Shown here one piece after another: positions 12,202 through 23,047 of a DNA stretch of 64,000 nt. Position numbers and translations under genes: made by a program. The stretch is taken from assembly GCA_030268105.1 (NCBI GenBank), contig BSDZ01000004.1, positions 5,932,001 to 5,996,000 on the forward strand. Reading direction: 5' to 3'. The DNA is from Volvox africanus. Its lineage: Eukaryota > Chlorophyta > Chlorophyceae > Chlamydomonadales > Volvocaceae. Below the pieces are notes generated by a model, which searched no databases, was not told where the DNA came from, and saw nothing but the letters and a program-made list of their open reading frames with translations. Numbering within the stretch: position 1 is the stretch's first letter; every line of letters begins with the position of its first letter.

Positions 12202-13734
12202 CTAGGTGCTTCCCCCTTCCACTGCCCGATGCAGCAGCCAGTGCACCAGCGGCAGCCGCTCGGCCAGATCGAGAGCTACCGGGACGATCTCATCGTGAAT
12301 AAAGCAGTATGCGCCATACATTGCAGCCTGCGCCTTTGTACTCGTCGCCATTACGGGGGTAATCAGCCCGGCAATACGCGCGGCGGCGGGTGAGTGCCTC
12401 AGTGCGGCAGCCAGTAGGGGCGTCAGCAGCTGGATGATACGGCTAAGGAAGTCTTCACAGCCCTGCGGTCATTGTCGAAAAGAGCCGATCCGCTTAGGGT
12501 CGATCCGTTCACAGGACGATACTTTATGATGTTTCTGCGTTTGGTGATTGGCATACTTGTCCAAGACCGATCAGCATTGCCCAGGCATAACTTCATCAGG
12601 AATGCAGGACCTTTCTTTCTTTCAAGGACTACGAGTCTATTAACTCGCAAGCCCAATTACTACGAGTCTACTAACTCGCAAGGAAGAAGACGCTCATACT
12701 GCGCTTATTGACACGGCATTGTGGAATTGCCTCCTCCTTGGCGCCCTCTTCATAATCGGTTTGCTTACCATGTGAAGCTGCGCGAGTACCGCCCAATAAG
12801 ATCCCACCACCCAGGCCAACCATGCGGCTGCCCACGTGGTTAATATTTCCGCATTGTGCCGATTACGCCGCAACAGGTCAGCCAGCAGGATTAACCCATC
12901 AGCCATCAGCGCTGCTGTCAGGCACATCAGCCCCAGCATTGCCTGCATGCTGCGTAGCAGCAGCCATGGCCAAGAGAACGGCAGCAGCATTAATGGGGCA
13001 ACCACGTAACGAATAAAGGCCCCAGGATAAGGCCGTGCAGAGGCAACCGCCGCCGCGGCCGATGCTGAGACTGCTGTACCGGAGTGAGGCACGGTGACAC
13101 CCGTGCGGGAAAGGCGCAAGGGGTAGGGATGAGACTGCTTGCGGGGAAACAGGAAACCTCCCTCCTGGCTAGCGACGCCACCATGCGAGTGGCGTTGCCT
13201 GCCAGCAGAGCTGAGGATGGCATGTCCGGAATGCAGCCGATGTGGCCCGTGGGCCGCAGCTATGGGATGCCTAGGACTTTGGGCGTTGTTGGAGCCACAG
13301 CTGGAGCGTCGGGTGAGGAGGTCTGTCGGCCCGTCCAACGGGGAATCAGTTCGAGCAGCAAGTGGGCGTACATAAGGGGAGCTGCTGGGGCCACCATTGG
13401 GAAGCACGAAATCTAATGCGCTGCCGGATTTGAGGTTGCAGCCGTTCGGCCTGGAGTTGTTGCTGTCCCGTGCGACGCCATGGCTGACATCATCCGGACG
13501 CCTAGAGCCTTGGGCGTGGTCATTTGATGTTCTCCCATCTTGACAGCCACCATCAGATAAGTGCGGCTTCGCAAGGTCCTCTGTGGCAATTACTTGAGAT
13601 GTGTCGTGTTGACCGTTGACAGGCCGCTGCGATGCCTGGCTTTGGTCTCCGCTGCCACCAGCGCTGCGTCTGCCTCCATCCTGTTGTAGATCTTTACATG
13701 TAGGAAAATTAAAATCCTGGAAAGAGACCTCCAT
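12202..13734 (-). CDS. Unrecognised multi-pass membrane protein
   Basis: Two exons fit together in phase 0: 13734-12769 (donor ATG|GTAAGC) and 12462-12202 (acceptor CCGCAG|GGC), giving about 408 residues from the first ATG in frame. The first roughly 230 residues are low-complexity and hydrophilic (Ser, Gln, Asn, His, Gly), probably disordered. Three strongly hydrophobic segments follow at about residues 242-262 (YVVAPLMLLPFSWPWLLL), 268-290 (MLGLMCLTAALMADGLILL) and 299-322 (TTWAAAWLAWVVGSYWAVL). The second exon adds two amphipathic helices, including IVPVALDLAERLPLVHWLL. I do not recognise the family. An alternative start through an acceptor near 13683 (CTACAACAG) is possible, so the N-terminus is provisional. 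Its neighbours give no hint of its role. Confidence 0.65.
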
Positions 13735-13755
13735 GGGATGTGTGTTCGATTGCAA

Positions 13756-14445
13756 TTTATGTGTTGGACCTGGCGATAGCTGTGAAAAAGTCCCTGGACC
13801 TGAAAGTGGGACCTGTTGTACAGCAAGCCAATAATTTCAATAGGCCTGCATGTGTAATGTCTGCATAGGAAACGGCGTTCCTAAGCTAGGCTTCGCGTGA
13901 TGTACAACATGAAAGTCCCGCGTAAATCATTCCAAAGCCATTAAATCATATAATATCCATTATTGCCGGAGGCTGAGGTATCTCTGGTGGCATTTGCCTC
14001 TATCGCGTTAGAAGCCTGCGTATTTGTGATGAGTGAGAGTACCTGGAAGTTTTTCCATAGCACGCATGCCATGTGTGCGCGTCACGACAAGCTAGCACCT
14101 ACGCAGCTAACCAACTTAAATATAGCGTTGCGTAACACGGATGGTGTAGGTAGGCTTGGAGCAATCTTGTAGAAGATTGTTATCTACAATCCTGACTGTG
14201 GAACAGGACAACCGGTACCGAAGTGTGTAATGGAATTGTAACCTGCACATCGCCTTCCGTCGTTAAGTCCATCTCCTTTACAACATCATAGGATTACTAG
14301 AGGCTGGACAAGATTCCCTACTTTAAACTCTCACCGCATGCCTTTCGTGCTTCACCCTTTCCGGGCCAGACTTATGATGTGAGCGCTATTCGCACCAATT
14401 TTGCGAGCTTTGTAAACAGTTATTTGGCACAGCCACGTTGAGAGA
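13756..14445. other. Intergenic region between divergent genes
   Basis: This roughly 700 bases separates the 5' end of the membrane-protein gene (minus) from the start of the ankyrin gene (plus). It should hold both promoters, but I see no convincing TATA element and no coding signal. Confidence 0.4.
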
Positions 14446-17400
14446 ATGGCTTTTCCTCTTCACGATGCGGCGCGAGCTGGCAACCTCCAAGCTGTTCACG
14501 AGTTCCTTGCGCAGCAAGTGGATGTTGACCAGCGGGACAAACTGCATCGCACTGCACTGCATATGGCTGCGTGGGCGGGACATACGGTGCGATTCAGAAT
14601 TGAGCCTTTTTTAGCACCAGCGGCACGGTATGGCTTACTATAGAGCCTTGCGATCATTGAGATCATAACTCGGATACCTGTGTAGCCTGTACTTTCATGC
14701 TTGGGACCGAAGGCTACCTGCGCACATGTACCGCAGGAGGTGCTTAAAGTGCTGCTTGCACATGGCTGCAAAATTGGAGCAGCCGCAGTGGACGACATGA
14801 ACGCACTGCACTTCGCGGCGCAGAAAGGTCACTCGGAGTGCGTCCGCCATCTGCTTAATGCCGGTGGGTTTGGGAAGGCCGCATGTCTGCCGGCCGGGGC
14901 ACCACTATGTTGCTTGCAGTGACTGGCGGACTTAGTTCATCGCCTCGTGCTCATGCACCCATAGCATGGCGTATGAAACCCATCCTATTTTATCCCGCAA
15001 AGCGTCTTTTGGAAAGGGCAGGAATTAATGCATAATGCCCCACCCTGCCCCACTTTATCTATTTTGCATTACATAGGGCTTTACATGGACTCCCGCAACC
15101 GAAAGGGCTTTACTCCTCTGCATTTCGCTGCGCAAGGAGGTACGGACGTCGCCATCTGTGCACCACTTTGCCTAGCCATCCCCCGTGGCCTTCATCGCCC
15201 TGCCATGTCTTGTTACATTTTATTCAATAATGCCAAACATGGCCTCTTGATTCGATGCGGTTTGAGACGGGGTCCACCACAGGTCACAAGGTCGTGGTTG
15301 AGCTGCTGCTGCGCCGTCAAGCCAATCCAACGGCGACTAGTAAGAGGAACGAGACGCCGGTGCAGTTGGCCAAGGATCTCGAAGTTAGTAAACGGGAATC
15401 GATCAGCACTTGCCATGCATTTACGTTGCAGGCATAGGTTGCGCAAAGCTAAGTTGCAAGTGCAGCCAAGCTGGTCGCATCCTCCCCCTCACGCAAAAAA
15501 CACAGACGCGTTCGAAATTTATATGCACCTAGGAATTTGAGAGCTGACCTCGGAGTGCCTAGCATGACTTGGCATCATACTTGGGTATATTGCAACGGCG
15601 GTTACCCAAACGTACCCTACGTACGCTCCCCCCTTGGGCGTTAAGCTTGCTGTCCACTAGCAGTGGTTCAACCAGGCTGGTGTAACTTGATGCTATATTG
15701 TGCATAGATACCATTTGCTGACTGCAAGTCCCCTCTTCACGGTGGCAGGTTGCGGCTATCCTTGAGGAGGCGGTGCAAGCGCACCAGCGTGCCAAGCTGG
15801 CGCTAGCCGAAGCCGCCATAGCGGCAGCAGCTGCGGGAGAGGGAGGAAACGGCGATGAGGGGGGAGAGGGAGGTGGGCAACGGCGACTAAAAAGGCAGCG
15901 GCATTTACGGGGTGCCAAGCGTGCTGCAAGCGATGATGATGCTGATGGCGGTCACGCCGACGGCTCAGAGGCGGCCCTCCGGGTGGAGCACAGCGGTCCT
16001 GTACCTCAGGCTGCGGCAACATCGCGGCCGGAAGCTAAGAGACCGGCTGTGAGTGCGCTGCGTCGCATGGACGGAGACGACGAGGAAGAAGATGAGGAGG
16101 AGGCGGGTCCTTCAGTAAGACCGCCGGCGCAGCGCCAGGTGCAGGCTGTGCGGCAACGAGCGCTCGCTAAGGCTGGAGAACCTGCAACAGCACCGGCAGA
16201 GCTGCCGGCAGAGCCTGCAGGAATGACGCAGGGCAAGGAAGTGCAGGTTCCCGTGGATCGTGCAGCAGCGCCGGCGGAGGCAACCTTATCGGGTGAGCCA
16301 CAGCTGGAGGGAGCGCCAGCAGGAACACCTGCACAAGCGCTGGCTGGGCGACAACAGGACCACTTTGCGATGACGGCTGAGCCGCGTCGGCAGCAGCAGC
16401 GCAGAGTAGTGCCCACACCAGCTGCGTTCTTAGAGGAGGACGAAGAGGCGGCAGCAGAGGAGGCGGCGGCAGCAGCTGCTGGTCGCGGGGCGGGGCGCGT
16501 TGGAGCACTTCAAATTCAGGATCTGGGCGCGGAGGATGACGAGGAGGATTCTGGATCTGATGAGGGCGAGGGGCTTGCGCATCTGGAGGGAATGGTAGCT
16601 TTGGAGAGCGATGACGACGCCAGCGATGAGGACGAGGACGAAGATGTAAGACGGGGTGGTGGATTGATGGGTGGCGAGGGGTTTAGAAGGCGCACCCCGT
16701 CGAGTTTGGGCATTGGGATGGATCCCCAGGGTAGGGCATGAGGTTATGAGTCGTCCACTACGACCACCAGGTCTCTTCATTGTCCTGGCTCCCCGTCACC
16801 CTGCATACCAATATCTTCTTATTTATAAAATAAATGAATTTCAGAGAATCCTGAACGAATATAGTTTTTATTTTTTCAAATCTTCCGATTCCATGCTCTT
16901 TGAAGGGGGCAGCAAAGGGCAGCAAAAAACCTCTTTTTGCTAAGATTTTTATCTAGAAAATTATCTTTTATTTAGGCAATCCTTGAAAGCGCTTGAGATA
17001 GAGAGAACTGCCATGTTCACGATTCTTTCTTTAATTATAATAGTGGCAGCTTTTAATAACACTTTCCCAATTCCAGATCTACTAGGGATATGACAATTTC
17101 CAATATAAGCACAAGAGCTGACATAATAGGCTTGAAATCTGTGGAGCGTAGCTCGTGCCGGTTCAAGTCCGGAGACGACGACCAATCCATACATAGCTGG
17201 CCGGGAGCCGAAGTCAAGAATATCCTCCGTTTTGAAAAAGATTTCCCAAAAAACGTTCTCCACTAAAAATCAAGGTTCTAATGCTACGGGGACAGTTATT
17301 CTGTTAATTTAGTAAAATTCATCCATTTACTTTTAGCAAATGAAGAATTGGTCAGAAATATATTGTTACTAGAAATATCCACGAATATAATCTGGCATAA

Positions 17401-17820
17401 TATAAGATCATGCTCCCAGAAGGATGTTTATGATGTGTATGAAAAGCATTTTGCAATGCAATCACATCGGGTGTTTATTTATAATGCGTGAACACTGGAA
17501 ACGTTTATGGCAAAGAAGTGCTCTTAATGCGAAGTGCAATGATGTTCGCCACCTAAGTCCCGTGGGCGCTTGCAGCTGCCGAACTGAGACGGTCGTCGCA
17601 AACGCCATGAGCCTTGTGCCATATCATCTCCCTTTGGTTACAGGAGGATGAAGACGAGGGTGAGGAGGGCACTTACGCTGTTGCCGCTGGGCCTATGCTG
17701 CCGACGGGAATGGTTGGTGGCGGTGATGCCTCCATCGCGGCCGCAGAACCGATGGTGGAAGATGAAGACGTCAGTTATGTAGTGGCTGCGGGGCCAGCCC
17801 TTCCGCCTAGCATGGGCTGA
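14446..17820 (+). CDS. Ankyrin-repeat protein with long acidic tail
   Basis: Six exons, all in phase: 14446-14586, 14737-14863, 15077-15139, 15283-15383, 15749-16645 and 17644-17820, giving 501 residues. The ATG starts [20 protein letters not shown]. About four ankyrin repeats occupy residues 1-125, with the typical [30 protein letters not shown] and [12 protein letters not shown] helices. The repeats are divided by introns. From about residue 135 the protein becomes Ala/Glu/Asp-rich and disordered, with a basic patch (RRLKRQR) that could be a nuclear localisation signal, poly-Ala tracts and very acidic runs ([17 protein letters not shown]). The last exon continues the acidic run and carries two related segments, [10 protein letters not shown] and [10 protein letters not shown]. 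The partner and function are unknown; the make-up suggests a nuclear scaffold or chaperone-like protein. Confidence 0.85.
16790..17440. other. AT-rich block inside an ankyrin-gene intron
   Basis: The last intron of the ankyrin gene (16646-17643) contains about 650 bases that are much richer in A and T than anything around them, with runs such as TTATTTATAAAATAAAT. The composition resembles organelle DNA. The edges are not marked by clear inverted repeats or target duplications. A tRNA-like 3' half lies within it (annotated separately). A nuclear insert of organelle DNA is the simplest reading, but the source sequence was not recognised. Confidence 0.5.
17121..17192 (+). other. tRNA-like 3' half (possible tRNA-Ser relic)
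   Basis: The stretch contains a T-arm-like element (GCCGG, loop TTCAAGT, CCGGA, with 4 of 5 pairs), a small variable hairpin (GAGC GTAG CTCG) and an anticodon-arm-like ATAGG CTTGAAA TCTGT, whose loop would read UGA. A matching 5' acceptor strand and D arm were not found, so this is at best a truncated or decayed serine tRNA. It could be chance within AT-rich DNA. Confidence 0.3.
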
Positions 17821-18994
17821 CCTGCAGCTTGGCGTTACAGGGTCACTTTCTTTGGAGTCCACATAATTGTGTTCAAGTTTGCTGTTGAACTTTGAGCCAG
17901 GGGGATCTTTCTGTGCTAGGTTGCATTGGCGGATGAACCCATAGTAACTAAAGTTGTAGTTACTATACTACTACTTGTGGACAAGTTGACGGGCTGGCCT
18001 GAGACTTACACGGGCGGGGCCATATTATTTGCCATGCGCCCGTGTTGAACTGGTGTGTAAGCAGTCGAGGACACGTCTGGAATCTCCTGGTGAAACCGCA
18101 CCGTGCTTTGCCAACTGGGTCCCCAAATATGGCCATTCGTGCGCACATCCACACAGGTTCAGAGCCCTCCTGGGTCGGTGGAAACTGAGGGCAACTGAGG
18201 GGTGCAGCGTTGCAGCGGGAACCCGCACGATTCCCCCTTGCTGGCAGGAGTGTTCCCGGGACGGTTTCCTCTCGGTCGATGTAATGTGGGCACCTGGCTC
18301 GACCGCTATTTGGGATTCAGATAGGTGGCAGAAATTGTCACCGTGTGGCACCGCCAATTTAGTTGGGTGCATAACTGAAGGGCGGACGGGTTCAAAACCG
18401 CTTGTCTATCGACGTGGTTTTTCTGTACACTGTCGAATGAGTATTGGATCGATTATCAAACCTGGAATTACCTCAGGCAAGTGTAAGTCTAGTGAAGGTT
18501 CCCAGTAATTAGGTATATAGGCGGCTGCTTTGAGGGCAACGTGCAACCAGACGTGGCCACGGAGCAACGGGGATGCCTGGCTCATTACAAGGTAAACGAG
18601 GATGAAAGCGCGGCGCATTATGAATGCGACCTCACCCTTATCCAAGCTTATGCAGCAATGCAATCAATCCTCTGAATGCGACGGATATCCCCGGTATGTG
18701 CTGTAAGCATACGACCTGCGGGGTGCCGAACTCCGCTCAGCTGATGCTTTGCTCCTACGTCATCTCCATCACTACAACAACTGCCGCCTAATCCAGCCCA
18801 CCGTCGTCAGACTGGACTTTCAAAACCAGCCGAAGCCCCCTCGTCCATCTTAACCCTGGTTACATCCACCTACAGCTGCAGCTGCCCGGTAATTTAGCCG
18901 GCCCAGCTCGCCAGCCAGATTCTCAGCCTCATCAGCCGACCCATAGTACGGGATGGACACACCATTAGGAGATGATTAATAGGCAGACCATATC
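17821..18994. other. Intergenic region between convergent genes
   Basis: The ankyrin gene (plus) and RS-rich gene (minus) converge here. I see no supported coding region; the open frames at 18.03-18.5 kb on both strands lack any recognisable protein character. Confidence 0.45.
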
Positions 18995-21900
18995 TTACGC
19001 TTGGTCTGCTTCCATCTTCCAACGCTCATCTCGCGTGCTTTGCGCCGTGGGATCCAGCTGCCAGCGCTCTGACTCGCGGGGCACGTCCCGGGACATGCGG
19101 CGAGGGGCTGGCGGAGAGCCGCTGTGCCGGGGAGAGCGCGATACCGAACGGGACCGCAAGCGGGAGTGAGATCGGGACCTGGGATACGAGCGGGTACGGC
19201 GTGAGGAGCAGACGGATGCATGAAGATAACTGACCAATTCCAATGGTGAGGAATAGGGCGATGGGACCAAGCTCAGATGCATCCACCCCTGCAAGCTCTC
19301 ACCACCCTTCATCAAGCACACATGACCATACTCGTATTCCTGAGATATCGTATGAAAGGCCGAGGGACACTCACTCAGCCAGCCAGCGCAGCAACGGGAC
19401 AAGCTCTACCTGTCTTCCTTGCCTCCGTCAGCCCCATTGCCTTCGCCCTCCTTGCCGTTGGTGGCACCCTTAACATCCTCCATTCCGCTGCGCTCTCTAT
19501 CGCGGTTCCGCAAATCCCGCGACGAGCGCAGCCTCTGCTCCCGCCTGCGCTGCTTCTGTTCCCGCTTCCGCTTGCGGGAGCGGGACCTGGAGCGGGACGT
19601 GCGTCGCCGACTGGGGGCTGCCGCACCAGTGCCCGTAGAGCGGTCAAACTTGGTGCGGCTGCGGCGTGGAGCGGGGCAGTGGAAACGGTCACCAGATGTC
19701 ATACAGCTGGGCAAGCACGTGTTACCTTCACGGAAGACCCTCCGCGAGACGTGGCAGTGCACGTGGTGGGGGCGATGTTTTGTGTTCAGATATCAGGCAA
19801 CACCCACGGCTTCTAGCATATTACGAACGAGGACGGCGTCGCACATCTGGAAGGGTTGCTTCGCGTTTCCCTACATTTCTGGCCTGCAAGGATTACACCC
19901 CTTGCCTCAGTACACCTCCCGCCGCAGCGTGATCCGCACATGCCTTACGTAAGCCTACCTGATGACAACGCTGCTCCGCTCTTGGTCCATGACTAGCCAC
20001 CCCTCTCGTTGAAACCACTTGCAGAACATGGTGAACGTGCTGAAGCCGCACGACTTATACGAGAAGCGGCTGGACGGAGGGCAAAGGAGACATGGCACAT
20101 GGGGTCCTTGTCGTCCCTGCTTTCAGGAAAAGGCCTTTCCAGATCCACCCTTCGATTCAGCCCAATACTGCCGTCGACCACGGCGCCGTCTGGGACAGAA
20201 GCTCAAACGTGACAGTCACGCACCCACAGGAAGGCGCCCCCTACCAAATCATACCGCCCATGTAATTATTCTTACCGATCCCGGATGCGCATGTAATCGT
20301 TGAGAATGGAAATGTTGCAGGGCAAGCGCTGCCGCTCCGCAAGCTCAATTAAGCACTCTTTGACAAGGACCTGGTTGACAGCAGAGGATGGGCGAAGGAA
20401 AAAATGAAAATCCAAGTGCACGCCGGGGAAGTAAAACTGCAATGAGAATGGGGGAAGAAAGTCCAATGCTGTCGTGAACTCGCAACGGTGGGCAAAGATT
20501 TAAGTGTTTACCAAGTGACAACGCGCAGCATTGAGGAATTACGGCGGAGGCCGCAGAACGGAACTGCTCACCACCACAACCAACGCGAGAACAGCTCATC
20601 ACCAGGAATGCAGGTGACTTTCGCATCAATCATCATACTAATGCTTCTGCCGCTCCTGTTGCCAGCTTGCTGACAGTACGCCCAAATAAGTCTCAGGTAT
20701 CACCTTTTATCAAAGCATACTGAAAGACAGGCCATGTTCCCCGCGTCTTCCACGGAATATTAACCTACCATGGTTCGGCTGTCCACCCGCACGTCCTCAT
20801 CTTCCCGCACACGGTCCCGGTCCCGGTCCCGACCCCGGTCACGTTCTCGATCACGGTCCTGGTCTTCTTCCCGCTTCTCGTTGTCTTTCTCCTTGGCCCC
20901 TTCCTTGTCCTTCTCCCCCTCCTTGCTATTCTCCGTCTCCCGTTCCATGTCGCGTGGCTCCACCTTGTTCGTCCGCTCCCTGTCCCTCTCCTTGTCTCTG
21001 CCCCTCTCCAATGCTTCCCGGTCCCGGCCCCGCGACTTGGCATCTTTGTCTCTGTCTTTGTCTCGTGCAGAGCGGTCTTTGTCGCCATCCCTCTCCCGAG
21101 CCCTGTCCCGGTCTCGATCTGAGCGCACGCCTGCTGCAGTGGTGCGGTCCCGTGACCTGTAGGCATGGTTGGTTTTGATTAGGAGCAAAAATGGATTTGG
21201 CGCAGGGGAGGTCAAAGTATAATGTGTAGAGATGTATCACCAGGCATCCCTCATCGGGACGGGTAGTCAGAGCATGTGGTTTCCACAGTAAGCTTCCGGC
21301 AAAATCCATCATCAAAAGGCATGGACCGGGGGGCTTTGGGCACGCTAGAATGCCGCTCAACACAGCTGTTCCTGGGGTCGAACAGCCGCATAGCTCGACT
21401 GCAAAAGCCTCAGAACGTCCAACAGCCGGGAATACCTGTGCGCCCCGCGCCATGAGGGGGCCAAGCCGAACGCGCGGCTGCCCGCCTCTGCTGACGCTCC
21501 AGGAAGCGCAGCACCCAAGCGAGAATGCAACAGTTCTCGGCTTGGTGTGCCAGGTACTAGGGATCCTTTTACGTTCGGCAGCTGTTTGAAATATATTTCC
21601 GTGAGGATGGCAGCTTCGCCTTCTCCGCGAGCAATAGGGAGGCCATTTACCCTTCAGCTATGTACCCATGTCGCACCCGGCACAGGAGGCCCCGAGGTGC
21701 ACATTAGCCACAAGGAGGCCACACGTGGCAGAAGCCGCATTAGACCCGCGGCCGGCAAGCAAAGCCGCAAAAATCACAGCGGCTCACGCAAAATGTTGCG
21801 AGCGCCCCCGCGGCTCGCCAACAGCCGCAAAAGCGCCCGTGCGGCCCCTGCTTACAGCCGCGCAAATGCATTCATGCGGCTGTTGGAAAAAGCCGCAGAT

Positions 21901-23044
21901 GCTCCCGCTGACCCCCCGATATTGGGCAAAAGCCGCAAGCGGCCACGCAGGTCGCAAGTCGCCTGCCCGCGGCTAGTCAGCAAAGCCTTAGATGCGCCCC
22001 CGCGGCTCATTAACAATGCCGCGAACAGCTCCGGAACTCAAACGCGCAGGAGAATGCTACGACAAGCTTTAAGGCAGCAAACCAAGGGCAAGAATGTATC
22101 CAAGTGGCACAGAAAGACAGGAGCATGCCATTATACCAAAACATAATACGTGCAAAAATGCATCGAACCATCCCTTATAAAGCAGATTACCAACGCAATC
22201 CGTCATCATCTCCTAACATACGACCCAAGCCGTGCCATGGCGTTTGGAGCTCGCTGGAGAATGAGCCACCACCCAATACGCCAGAATGCCACACACTCTT
22301 CCCTGCTGCGCACAACCTAGCTGTAAGGATACCGCTAGCATTTAACCGTAATCAATTCAGATGGCATCATGCCTTTTCGTGTTCAATTGCGGCATCCGAG
22401 TAAAACTACTTTGGTTTTACTACCAACTCTTCTGCTGTATCCCCACTTTATCGCACAGCATTGACTCTCGTTCCTGGACCCAACTTCCAATTCCTCCTCT
22501 GTGCTGCCTCATCACCTACCGACTGCGATGCCGTCGTGCCGGTGAGCGGGAGCGACTGACCCAGCGCTTCAACATTGGAGACCGGCTCCGACTTGAACGA
22601 CGCCGAGTCACCGGACTGCGCCGCCGGGTTGCTGGGGAGCGGCTACGGCGGCGATATCTGGACGGTGGGGAGCGGCTTCGACTCCTGCTCTTACGGCTGT
22701 TGATCTCAGTGCGGGTGCGCTTCCGAACTGGTGATCTGGACCGGCTGCGACTTGCGCTCTTGCTACGCTTACGGGCGGCACCGCTGCCAGCACCACCGCC
22801 ATCACGGCCTCGCCGCCCTGCTGGCGATTGCAACCGGCTGCGGGACCGGGATCTTGATCGACTACGAGAACGCCGCTTATTGCGGATGGGAGATCGGCTC
22901 TTGCTGCGGTCTTTGCTACGGCTGCGGCTGGTGGCCCGCTTACGGCTACCACCACTTTTATTTGCGGACCGGGATCTGGACCTGGACTGCTTTGACCTGG
23001 ACCTCGACCTCCGGGGGGAGCCGCCAGCTGAACCCGACCGGGAC
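18995..23044 (-). CDS. RS/RD-rich splicing-factor-like protein (N-terminus missing)
   Basis: Five in-phase exons were joined on the minus strand: 23044-22520, 21156-20769, 20370-20276, 19658-19410 and 19178-18995 (TAA stop), about 480 residues. The first exon is a classic Arg/Ser domain (SRSRSRS, RRRSRSPATRRRSP). The second is an Arg-Asp/Arg-Glu charged domain (DRDRERDRGRDRDRDR). The third is a compact non-repetitive helix (VLVKECLIELAERQRLPCNI, then SILNDYMRIRDR). The fourth is basic with another RS run and RKRKREQKQRRR. The last ends in an RS segment and ESERWQLDP. RS and RD/RE domains are typical of nuclear spliceosome-associated proteins. No RRM, PWI or helicase domain is visible in these exons; an upstream exon ending in phase 2 must supply the start and perhaps such a domain. 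The long antisense frames here are shadows. Confidence 0.75.
21375..22010. repeat. Cluster of AGCCGC/GCGGCT motifs in an RS-gene intron
   Basis: Inside the intron between the RS and RD exons (22519-21157), roughly seven AGCCGC and six GCGGCT hexamers occur in about 640 bases, often followed by AAA (AGCCGCAAAA) or preceded by CCCC (GCCCCCGCGGCTC). Forward and inverted copies alternate. The core GCCGC matches the GCC-box bound by plant ERF proteins, but a decayed tandem or palindromic repeat explains it equally well. The open frame crossing it on the plus strand looks like a by-product of the repeat. Confidence 0.55.
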
Positions 23045-23047
23045 CTG

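Noticed and set aside
16006..16508. Minus-strand Ala/Ser/Pro frames over the ankyrin gene
   Set aside because: Shadows of the Ala/Glu-rich tail exon 15749-16645, whose phases close with neighbouring exons.
20019..20303. Plus-strand stretch reading NMVNVLKPHDLYEKRLDGGQ
   Set aside because: It has coding-like texture and an acceptor-like GCAG before it, but it lies within an intron of the minus-strand RS gene, has no partner exon and no recognised family.
20770..21178. Plus-strand Ser/Arg/Leu-rich open frames
   Set aside because: Antisense of the RD/RE-repeat exon 21156-20769.
21547..22146. 199-residue plus-strand frame, basic
   Set aside because: Lies in an intron and derives from the AGCCGC-type repeat; no domain and biased composition caused by the repeat.
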